This document shows, piece after piece, positions 13,654-20,378 of a stretch of 20,378 nucleotides of DNA. Below the pieces are notes generated by a model. It was not told the origin of the DNA. It worked only from the letters and a program-made list of their open reading frames with translations, and made no database searches. The translations under genes and the position numbers were made by a program. Each line of letters starts with the position of its first letter. Within the stretch, counting starts at the first letter, position 1. The stretch spans positions 1 to 20,378 of the forward strand of contig JAZSKB010000028.1 in the NCBI GenBank assembly GCA_045534635.1, written 5' to 3'. The DNA is from UBA1205 sp045534635 (GTDB taxonomy: Bacteria; Bacteroidota; Bacteroidia; Bacteroidales; WCHB1-69).

Positions 13654-14655
13654 GTGTCAAAAATAAGTCAATGGTTTTTTGATGCTAATGCTGTGGCTTT
13701 ACCACAAAGCATTATACCAACATTGGTAGCAATTAGTTTGGCATTATCTTCTGAAAATTTTTCTATAGAATATGCCATATTGGCACTTATTGGGGTAATT
13801 GCCACACATTTAGCAGTCAATTTATTAGACGATTATTTTGACTTTCAATACGATGAAAAAAATATACGTGAAAAACTTTCCGAACAAGGTCTCATGGCTC
13901 GAAGAGGAAAATGTGCCTATTTAGTAGAAGGTCGTGTAACTTTAAAAGAATTGCGTTTCCGTATTGCAATATTAACTTTTATTGCTATTTCCATCGGTAT
14001 ATTTATAACATTTGCAAGAGGTTGGCAAATCATACTTATTGGTTGTATCACAGCGTTTTTAGGATTTTTTTATACAGCACAACCTCTTAAACTTGCTTCT
14101 CGTGGTGGCAAAGAAATTATCACAGGGTTGATTTTTGGACCTTTGTTGCTTGGCGGTGTTTATTTTTCGGCGTGTGGTTCATTTTCTTCTACTCTCTGGA
14201 TTACCGCTATTATTATGGGCATTGCTGTATTTAATATTGCATACGTTCACGCATTTATAGACCAAACCACCGACAAAATAACGAACAAAATAACAATACC
14301 TATTATTATCAACAATAATAAATGGAGTTTCTATTTTAGTGTTTTTTGCATTTCTTTACCTTATATTATTGTCGGTTTTGCATGCCTCTTGCAATGGATT
14401 TCTATTTGGTATATGTTTACTTGGCTAACCATTCCTATCGCTATTATACTCATTAAAACATTGTATATTTTTATTGTAAACCCAAAACAAGAAATAAAAC
14501 GCCATTTTTTAATGGGACCAATGCAATATTGGGAACTTATTCAACAAGCAAACATGGAATGGTTTATGATTCGTTGGTATTTGGCTCGCAATCTACTTTC
14601 TTCTTTGGCAATTATCATTATTTTTATCAATCTTGCTTTAATAATATTCTTATAA
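13654..14655 (+). CDS. UbiA-family prenyltransferase
   Basis: This 333-residue membrane protein starts at GTG. It has about eight to nine hydrophobic segments and both Asp-rich motifs of intramembrane prenyltransferases: NLLDDYFDFQYD near residues 56-67 and FIDQTTDK near 206. Such enzymes move a prenyl chain onto an aromatic or other acceptor, as in quinone or heme synthesis. It is not an obvious MenA or heme O synthase by eye. Only five bases separate it from the radical SAM gene downstream, so the two probably share a pathway. A region of 30 bases separates it from the lipoprotein gene. Confidence 0.85.
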   Translation: MSKISQWFFDANAVALPQSIIPTLVAISLALSSENFSIEYAILALIGVIATHLAVNLLDDYFDFQYDEKNIREKLSEQGLMARRGKCAYLVEGRVTLKELRFRIAILTFIAISIGIFITFARGWQIILIGCITAFLGFFYTAQPLKLASRGGKEIITGLIFGPLLLGGVYFSACGSFSSTLWITAIIMGIAVFNIAYVHAFIDQTTDKITNKITIPIIINNNKWSFYFSVFCISLPYIIVGFACLLQWISIWYMFTWLTIPIAIILIKTLYIFIVNPKQEIKRHFLMGPMQYWELIQQANMEWFMIRWYLARNLLSSLAIIIIFINLALIIFL

Positions 14656-14660
14656 TCAAT

Positions 14661-15557
14661 ATGTTTCGACAATATTTATATTTAGCATTTTGGTTTTTTC
14701 AAGTAAAATTTTTAGGTAAAAAAAAGCCACTTCAAACAGTTATTTTTATCACAGATAAATGCAATCTTTCTTGCAAACATTGTGTAATTTACAATCATCA
14801 AGCACCAACAATGAAGCCTATTGAAACAATAGAAAAAGAATTAACTTTCGCATACCAACAAGGTGCTCGTTTCGTTGATTTTGAAGGTGGTGAGCCAACT
14901 CTATGGAAAGAAAAAAACTTAAATATCAATAATTTAATCGCATTAGCAAAAAAAATAGGTTTTTTTTCGTGTACCATTACCACCAACGCACAAAAAGATT
15001 TTTCTTGGGTAAAAGCAGATTCTATTTGGGTAAGTATGGACGGCACCAACGATTTTCACGATGCTGTTCGTGGAAAAGGAACATTTGCCAATCTTGAAAA
15101 AAATATTGCTAATAGTAATCAAAAAAAAATATGTGTCAATATGGTTGTCAGCACTCAAAACTATACCAACGTGCGAGAGGCTATCATTTATGCAAAAAAC
15201 AATCCTCAAATTCAATCTATCGCTATCAATTTTATCACACCATATTCAGGTATTGAACATCTTTGGTTAGATTGGGAAAAAAGAACACAAGTTATCGATG
15301 AAGTTTTAGCAATGAAAAAAAACAAATTCCCTATCATGAATAGCAAATCTGGCTTAAAAATGATGAAAAAAAATAATTTTAAAAAATATTGTTGGGTTTC
15401 CAACTTCATATTTTTAGATGGCACTCGTACCCCCGATTGCGGTGGCAGTACACTAAATTTATGTGAACGTTGTGGATATTCTATGTCTGGAGAAATGACC
15501 GCTGTATTACAATTCAAACCCGATACATTACTTTCTGGATTAAAATTACGACTATAA
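14661..15557 (+). CDS. Radical SAM protein paired with the prenyltransferase
   Basis: This 298-residue protein has an amphipathic, aromatic N-terminus (MFRQYLYLAFWFFQVKFLG) that may contact the membrane. The radical SAM motif CNLSCKHC follows (C34, C38, C41), then EGGEPT (75-80). The C-terminal part has only four late Cys (YCW, PDCGG and LCERC), fewer than a full SPASM domain, so at most one auxiliary cluster is likely. I start it at 14661, just after the prenyltransferase stop; the longer in-frame start at 14529 lies inside that gene. No precursor peptide is adjacent, so peptide maturation is unlikely. Modification of a prenylated lipid is inference. Confidence 0.82.
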   Translation: MFRQYLYLAFWFFQVKFLGKKKPLQTVIFITDKCNLSCKHCVIYNHQAPTMKPIETIEKELTFAYQQGARFVDFEGGEPTLWKEKNLNINNLIALAKKIGFFSCTITTNAQKDFSWVKADSIWVSMDGTNDFHDAVRGKGTFANLEKNIANSNQKKICVNMVVSTQNYTNVREAIIYAKNNPQIQSIAINFITPYSGIEHLWLDWEKRTQVIDEVLAMKKNKFPIMNSKSGLKMMKKNNFKKYCWVSNFIFLDGTRTPDCGGSTLNLCERCGYSMSGEMTAVLQFKPDTLLSGLKLRL

Positions 15558-15562
15558 TTTAT

Positions 15563-17416
15563 TTATCGCAATTGTTTTTCTATATTTGTGATAAAAATAA
15601 ATGTTTTTTCGTACATTTTTTCAGGAGTAATATCCGCAGAAGGAGCAAAACGCACATATTCACATTCTTTCAATGTAGTAAGAAAAATATCAACAGATTC
15701 AGGATTCATATTGCGTGCCAACAATTTTTCTTCAGCCGTTTCCAAAGACAATTGAGACAATGGAATATGAAATTTATCACTTACATATCCCCACAAAACT
15801 TGCGATATTTCTTCATAAAATTCATCTTTTTTGCCCAATTTTAATAAATTTTCTGCTTTTCTAAGCCGTTTTTTTGCTGTTTTTGCTGCTTTTCTGTCTT
15901 TTACAAGAACAACATTTTTATTATCTTCTATTTTTTTACGAAGCAATATCACAAAAACAAGCAACAATACTATCGGTAAGAACAAAAGTACAAAATATAG
16001 CGAACTTGCAAAGAAAATATTACTATTTTTATTCAATTGAACATCTGTTTTAATATGACGTATATCATTGCCCAAAATCTTTATATCTTCTTTATTTGCA
16101 GAAGAATATACCATATTTTGTCCTTCTTTGGCTTTTTCTACATTTAAGGTATAACTTTCTGTTGATAATGTTTGATATTTCCCCGTTGATTTGTTGAAAA
16201 ATGAAAAAGTTGCAGGTGGCAATTGATATTCTCCTGCATTACGAGGAATAAGCACATATTCAAATGTACGAGAACCATTTACACCTGATTTTGTTGTATT
16301 TATACGGTCGGTAACTTTGGGTTCATGCACATCTATATCGGCAGGAAAATTCAATTTAGGTGCATTGATATATTGTAAATTTCCACTTCCTGAAATAGTT
16401 ATCTGTAAATTCGTCGCATCATTCGCTGACAATGTATTGCGAGATAAAGCACTTTTTAGTTGGAAATTTCCTACTACTCCATCAAAATCTACGGGCTGAC
16501 CTGCTGGCAATTCTTTAACATTCAATGATATAGAATTAGATGTCAAAGGGATTGTCATATTTTGAACTTGAGACATTGCTCCAAAAAAAGCATCAAAAAA
16601 TGGGTCTCCAGAAGAACGCTGTTGTTGAACTATCACTTGAACTGCAAGGTCTGCTTTCAAAGGACTTAATGTTATAGAACCACTTTTTTGCGGATAAGCG
16701 GCTATAGACCTTATTGTATAAACATAATATTGACGACCATTTATTGTCTCAACACTACGAGGCGGCTCTTGATTTTTATCACCTAATTCATAGGTCCAAC
16801 AATTGTTTGCCGATGGCATACTTGTCGGACTAAATTGGTATCCACGCACTTGCGTACTTATATATAATTTGTAATGCAAAACAACCTCTTCTCCAACATA
16901 AGGACGTGTATTTGAAGCGTGGGCTCGTATAAAATAATCTTCTTTATTGGCTACTGAACTTGAAGACACTGAATTATCTCTCTGATTATTAGAAGAATAT
17001 GATTGTTGACTATTATTTGTACTTGAAGAAGAAACAACTCTAATTGTTACTGCATTTGATTTTGCTTGTTCATTATTTGCAGAAAATGTAATGGAAGGAA
17101 TGGTAAATGTTCCTTCTTTATTAGCCACTAAAACATAGGTATATGTATTGGTTGAACTTGAAGTCATTTTTCCATTGATAATTGATACAGAAGACGAAGA
17201 ACTTACACTTGGACCATTTACCACTGAAAAATTTTGGAAATTCATTTTGGGTAACGATGACGGCTTTTCATTCAGAACAAAGCTTATCTGAAATGGTTGA
17301 CCAACATTAACTTCATTAGGAGCCTTTAGACTACATGTAAATTGAGCAAATATTGCTTCATTGTACAATACAAATAATAAAAATAAACCAAATATTTTTA
17401 TATATAACTTTCTCAT
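15563..17416 (-). CDS. batD: BatD-type aerotolerance-operon protein
   Basis: This 617-residue protein has a signal peptide (MRKLYIKIFGLFLLFVLYNE, then AIFAQ) and a large periplasmic part of beta-sandwich repeats. Typical BatD text is visible, such as LKAPNEVNVGQPFQISFVLN and GTFTIPSITF. One membrane helix lies near 470-490 (YFVLLFLPIVLLLVFVILL), followed by a basic cytosolic tail (KTAKKRLRKAENLLK). Ser-rich tracts occur near residues 70-90 and 130-155. The start is set at the ATG at 17416, two bases after the upstream stop; the longer frame begins at a TTG inside the upstream gene. Bat proteins are linked to stress or oxygen tolerance in Bacteroidota, but their mechanism is unclear. It ends five bases from the convergent radical SAM gene. 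Confidence 0.9.
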   Translation of the reverse strand: MRKLYIKIFGLFLLFVLYNEAIFAQFTCSLKAPNEVNVGQPFQISFVLNEKPSSLPKMNFQNFSVVNGPSVSSSSSVSIINGKMTSSSTNTYTYVLVANKEGTFTIPSITFSANNEQAKSNAVTIRVVSSSSTNNSQQSYSSNNQRDNSVSSSSVANKEDYFIRAHASNTRPYVGEEVVLHYKLYISTQVRGYQFSPTSMPSANNCWTYELGDKNQEPPRSVETINGRQYYVYTIRSIAAYPQKSGSITLSPLKADLAVQVIVQQQRSSGDPFFDAFFGAMSQVQNMTIPLTSNSISLNVKELPAGQPVDFDGVVGNFQLKSALSRNTLSANDATNLQITISGSGNLQYINAPKLNFPADIDVHEPKVTDRINTTKSGVNGSRTFEYVLIPRNAGEYQLPPATFSFFNKSTGKYQTLSTESYTLNVEKAKEGQNMVYSSANKEDIKILGNDIRHIKTDVQLNKNSNIFFASSLYFVLLFLPIVLLLVFVILLRKKIEDNKNVVLVKDRKAAKTAKKRLRKAENLLKLGKKDEFYEEISQVLWGYVSDKFHIPLSQLSLETAEEKLLARNMNPESVDIFLTTLKECEYVRFAPSADITPEKMYEKTFIFITNIEKQLR

Positions 17417-17418
17417 TT

Positions 17419-19314
17419 CTACCAATCTTTCTCTTGTCTTACAGGTTTTGCACTACGTTCTTCTAATTTTACCTTTTCTTGGGTTCGTTTTTCATTTTGT
17501 TGCAAGGCATCCAACTGACGTTTTGCCATTTCTCGCTTTTGTCGCTCTGATTGATTTTCTTGTTGTTGCTCTTGTTTATTTTTGTTTTCCTGATTATCTT
17601 TTTGATTATCAGAATTGTTCTTGTCTTGATTATCAGAATTGTTTTTATCTTGGTTTTTATCTTGGTTTTGTTGATTTTTATCTTGCTGATTTTGTTGTTG
17701 TTGCTGTTGTTGTTGTTGCATTAACAATTTTTTCTTTGCATATTCCAAATTATATTTTGTATCCATATCTTTTGGATTTGCTTTCAAAGATTTTTTATAA
17801 GCATCAATACTTTCTGCATATTTTTCAGATTTCAACAAACTATTACCTAAATTGTAATAGGCTTGTGCTTTTACTTTATCGCTTACATTTGAATTTTCAA
17901 CAACAGATTCCAACTTTTTTACAGCATCTTCATATTTTCCTTGACGATACAATGTAGCAGCCTGATTGTAAAGACTTTTGTAATAATTACCTGTTGAAGT
18001 ATTGGCTTTGATATAATCTGTATTTGCCGATTCATACAATTGTTGGGCTTTTCGCTCTTTATCAGCAATAATAGATTGATTACTTTGTCTATTTTGTTTT
18101 TGTAATTCTATAACCTCTTTATGTAATTTTTCTGCTTGTTGATATTGACGATTGCCCGAACGCATTGATTTCAATTCTTGATTTGTTTGAGCAGATACAG
18201 AGAAAAAAACAGACATTGATATTATAAATAGCAAACTTATTTTCATTATTGGTGTTTTTTTAACTCTTTCTATTATATTTATATTAAATAATTTACGTTT
18301 ATAAATAAATATTTCTAATACGATTAAAAACAAGGCTATCCACAAAGGAATATAATATTTACTTTCATATCTGGCATAAGTAACATCTTCTATTTCAGAC
18401 TTTTCAATTTTATTCAATTCATTTTCCAATACATCGAATCCGAGATATGCATTATTGGCACGAATATAAACCCCATTGCCTTCTTGTGCTATGTCTCTTA
18501 AAATTTGTTCGTTCAAACGAGTAATTACCGTATTGCCTTCATTATCTTTTTTATATGATACTCCTGCACCAACTTTCACTGGTATCGGCTCTCCTTGTTG
18601 GCTACCTACACCAATAGTATATGTTCTGATATTGTATTCTTTAAATAATTGTTGAGCGACTTCTGTGGCTTCGGCAAAATGGTCTTCTCCATCGGATAAA
18701 ACAACAATTACTTTATTCGTTTTATCTAATTTTGAAACATCTTCTTCGACACTTGGCAACATTGAAGCAGCGGCTTGGTCTAACGCTGCTGCTATATCTG
18801 TTCCTTGGGTATTGACTTGTTGAGTGGACAAATTAGATATAAACATTTTTGCCGCTGCATAATCTGAGGTAATAGGCAATTGAACAAATGCTTTGCCTGC
18901 AAATACTACTATCCCTATTCTATCGCCATTCAATTTATCTACATACGACAATAAGGCTCTTTTTACTGCCTCTATTCTATTGGGAGTATAATCTTGTGCC
19001 AACATACTATTGGATACATCAACACAAAACATTATACTAATGCCTTCTCGCTTTGCTTTTACTGTTCCCCTACCTTTTTGTGGATTAGCTAACGCTACTA
19101 TTAAACAAGCAAATACCATACATAATATTGAAAATTTCAAATGTTGTTGTACCGTTGATTTATCTTTCATTAAACGAGACAACAAAAAACTTTCTCCATA
19201 TTTGCTCATTGATTTTTGATACCTATAACGCATATAAACATATACCAATATTAGTATCGGTATTAAAAGCAAACCATACAATATACTTTCATTTTCAAAA
19301 CGAAACATAAACAT
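17419..19314 (-). CDS. BatB-BatC fusion: von Willebrand A domain plus TPR protein
   Basis: This 631-residue protein joins two proteins usually encoded separately. Residues 1-340 are BatB-like: two N-terminal membrane helices, a VWA domain with the metal site DVSNS (D99, S101, S103), T172 and SDGED (207-211), and a membrane helix near 322-338. Residues 357-376 (MKISLLFIISMSVFFSVSAQ) look like the signal peptide of a BatC protein kept inside the fusion. TPR repeats follow (about 450-525), then a Gln/Asn/Lys-rich tail with nine consecutive Gln. A start at the second Met (19308) is also possible. Only batD follows; batA and the MoxR ATPase are not in the window. Confidence 0.88.
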   Translation of the reverse strand: MFMFRFENESILYGLLLIPILILVYVYMRYRYQKSMSKYGESFLLSRLMKDKSTVQQHLKFSILCMVFACLIVALANPQKGRGTVKAKREGISIMFCVDVSNSMLAQDYTPNRIEAVKRALLSYVDKLNGDRIGIVVFAGKAFVQLPITSDYAAAKMFISNLSTQQVNTQGTDIAAALDQAAASMLPSVEEDVSKLDKTNKVIVVLSDGEDHFAEATEVAQQLFKEYNIRTYTIGVGSQQGEPIPVKVGAGVSYKKDNEGNTVITRLNEQILRDIAQEGNGVYIRANNAYLGFDVLENELNKIEKSEIEDVTYARYESKYYIPLWIALFLIVLEIFIYKRKLFNINIIERVKKTPIMKISLLFIISMSVFFSVSAQTNQELKSMRSGNRQYQQAEKLHKEVIELQKQNRQSNQSIIADKERKAQQLYESANTDYIKANTSTGNYYKSLYNQAATLYRQGKYEDAVKKLESVVENSNVSDKVKAQAYYNLGNSLLKSEKYAESIDAYKKSLKANPKDMDTKYNLEYAKKKLLMQQQQQQQQQNQQDKNQQNQDKNQDKNNSDNQDKNNSDNQKDNQENKNKQEQQQENQSERQKREMAKRQLDALQQNEKRTQEKVKLEERSAKPVRQEKDW

Positions 19315-19342
19315 TTTTTTGATGTTAACGAAACTATCATAT

Positions 19343-19368
19343 TTTTATTGTTAATTTTAACAATAAAA
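19343..19368. other. AT-rich inverted repeat upstream of the bat genes
   Basis: TTTTATTGTTAA (19343-19354) and TTAACAATAAAA (19357-19368) form a perfect but weak AT-rich hairpin in the gap between the exported-protein gene and batB. It could reduce read-through or lie in the bat leader. No clean U run follows on the minus strand. Confidence 0.35.
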
Positions 19369-19447
19369 TCTTTTTCTGTTTTATTACATTTTGTTATACA
19401 AATACCTATCGTTGAAAATAATTTAAAATAAGCAATTTATTCTATTT

Positions 19448-19939
19448 TTACTTTGGTTCTACAATGGTAACCATTTTATAATAATAAACATACTCGCCAT
19501 TTTTTTCATCTTTAATGCGTTTTCCATTAATCCAAAGACAAGCATATTTTTCATTATAAATTATTTTTCCATAAGTTTCTCCATTATCTATTTTTTGTTT
19601 GATTTGAAGTACCATACTATCGTACACACCTTGAGGAACATTTGCTGTTTCTTTTGAATCAGCGATATAGGCTTCTGGGGCGGCATTTTTTCCTTTTCCT
19701 TTACACGATATGTATATTTCTATATAATCTTTTGTTACTTTTTCTTTTTTAGATACTTGCTTATACCCTATATACGATTCTGAATAAATTCCTTCATTAT
19801 CTAATTTTGATTTTATACGCTTTCCTCCTTCTTTTTCTATACATAAAGTTATCCCTTCTTGAGCAACTACATTTGTTGTTATTGCCGATAATACCAACAT
19901 TACAATAATAATCGTGATTTTGCTTGATTTATTTTTCAT
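19448..19939 (-). CDS. Exported protein of unknown function
   Basis: This 163-residue protein has a signal peptide (KITIIIVMLVLSAITTNVVAQ) and should be periplasmic or surface-exposed. The mature part is mostly charged beta-type sequence with many Lys and Glu (YIGYKQVSKKEKVTKDYIEI) and three Cys. No domain is recognised. A -7 element lies 37 bases upstream at 19983-19976. A gap of 133 bases separates it from the bat genes, so it is probably a separate unit. Confidence 0.65.
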   Translation of the reverse strand: MKNKSSKITIIIVMLVLSAITTNVVAQEGITLCIEKEGGKRIKSKLDNEGIYSESYIGYKQVSKKEKVTKDYIEIYISCKGKGKNAAPEAYIADSKETANVPQGVYDSMVLQIKQKIDNGETYGKIIYNEKYACLWINGKRIKDEKNGEYVYYYKMVTIVEPK

Positions 19940-19975
19940 CTTATTTTAATTTTTTATATTTCAATTATTTTTTTG

Positions 19976-19983
19976 CAAAGATA
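19976..19983 (-). promoter_or_regulatory. -7 promoter element for the exported-protein gene
   Basis: The minus strand reads TGTTATCTTTGCA here, with TATCTTTG matching TAnnTTTG. It lies 37 bases before the start codon at 19939. Confidence 0.6.
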
Positions 19984-20015
19984 ACATTTTTTTTATTTAT
20001 TTCTCTATTTTCGGG

Positions 20016-20095
20016 GTCTTCGACAGGCTCAGACACCGAAAAAATCGACAGGCTCAGACACCGAAGATAAAAAAATATAAAAGCAACAATGTTGC
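20016..20095 (+). repeat. Dispersed intergenic repeat (copy 2, with internal duplication)
   Basis: It carries the same unit as 10798-10848. TCGACAGGCTCAGACACCGA occurs twice (20020-20039 and 20045-20064), followed by ATATAAAAGCAAC and the GCAAC/GTTGC hairpin. It lies directly downstream of the terminator of the type IX-secreted protein gene. Confidence 0.8.
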
Positions 20096-20127
20096 AAAAA
20101 ACAAGCCCTGCAAGGCTGCAGGGCTTG
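20096..20127 (-). terminator. Intrinsic terminator of the type IX-secreted protein gene
   Basis: On the minus strand, CAAGCCCTGC (20127-20118) pairs with GCAGGGCTTG (20111-20102) around a 6-base loop and is followed by six U (20101-20096). The 10-bp GC-rich stem is unusual for this AT-rich window and lies about 40 bases past the stop at 20169. Confidence 0.85.
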
Positions 20128-20168
20128 AAGTGAAATATATTAACGTTATAATAAAAGACTATATTTAA

Positions 20169-20378
20169 TTATTCTTTGACAAACTTGGTTGTATAGTTGC
20201 CAACTTTTACAAAATACATTCCTTTGGACAAGTTGGATACATTGATTTGTAACAATGCTTCGCCTTTGTTTTCTACGTGCATAATTTCACGACCGGTTAT
20301 GTCAAATATTTGAACATTTGCGGTTGCATTTTTGATTGTAAGCATACTATTTGCTGGGTTTGGATACAATTCTATATT
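20169..20378 (-). CDS. C-terminal fragment of a type IX-secreted protein
   Basis: The frame is open to the window edge and gives the last 69 residues of a larger protein. It is a type A sorting domain: YPNPANSMLTI, VQIFDITGREI, then NVSNLSKGMYFVKV and a final Lys-rich strand ending KFVKE. These signals send proteins through the type IX system to the cell surface or outside. What the rest of the protein does cannot be seen. An apparent start at 20369 is a TTG within the domain and not the real start. Confidence 0.88.
   Translation of the reverse strand, partial: NIELYPNPANSMLTIKNATANVQIFDITGREIMHVENKGEALLQINVSNLSKGMYFVKVGNYTTKFVKE

Noticed and set aside
17560..17730. CRISPR-like or minisatellite array
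   Set aside because: The repeats are codons of the Gln/Asn/Lys-rich tail of the bat fusion protein, without spacers.
17361..17957. 198-codon plus-strand frame opposite batD and batB-C
   Set aside because: It is the complement of the Gln/Asn-rich and TPR coding regions; its Leu/Phe/Tyr-rich sequence is a typical shadow.

Overview
This is an AT-rich window from a Bacteroidota genome, most likely order Bacteroidales. Three things point there: TAnnTTTG-type -7 promoter elements (for example 10860-10867 and 11896-11903), a type IX secretion C-terminal sorting domain at the right edge, and batB/C/D-type aerotolerance genes. The grasp-with-spasm peptide maturases and the A-rich, Shine-Dalgarno-poor starts fit as well. 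No rRNA, tRNA, CRISPR array or transposase gene was found.

Left part (1-10744): two adjacent RiPP (ribosomally made, modified peptide) cassettes followed by one export system. Cassette 1 (about 1-3638) has a double-glycine precursor, a periplasmic protein, an ATP-grasp maturase (gwsG type), a 62-residue unknown protein and a SPASM-domain partner without a radical SAM motif (gwsS type). The last four genes overlap by 4-8 bases. Cassette 2 (about 4160-7085) has a Cys-rich double-glycine precursor, a radical SAM/SPASM maturase and an exported HExxH protein. An HlyD-type adaptor and a C39-peptidase ABC transporter follow, and probably trim both leaders after Gly-Gly and export both products.

The most striking observation is that the two cassettes have unrelated genes inside the same flanks. 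A leader repeat of about 77 bp (A at 2-77, A' at 4160-4237) precedes both precursors. A perfect 53-bp repeat (B at 3586-3638, B' at 7033-7085) ends both cassettes and is read in different frames as the C-termini of two unrelated proteins. A hairpin with a compensatory base-pair change (3935-3973, 7148-7184) lies downstream of each. This looks like duplication of a cassette locus followed by replacement of its contents.

The gap between the cassettes (3796-4159) holds promoter-like elements on both strands, hairpins, a 17-A tract, a possible minus-strand small RNA and a possible remnant of a maturase start.

Middle part (10885-15557, plus strand): mannose-6-phosphate isomerase, an OppC/DppC-type ABC permease with a large periplasmic insert, a PepSY-like lipoprotein, a UbiA-family prenyltransferase and a short radical SAM protein that probably works with it.

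Right part (15563-20378, minus strand): batD, a batB-batC fusion, an exported protein of unknown function and the C-terminal end of a type IX-secreted protein with its terminator. A dispersed intergenic repeat occurs at 10798-10848 and 20016-20095.
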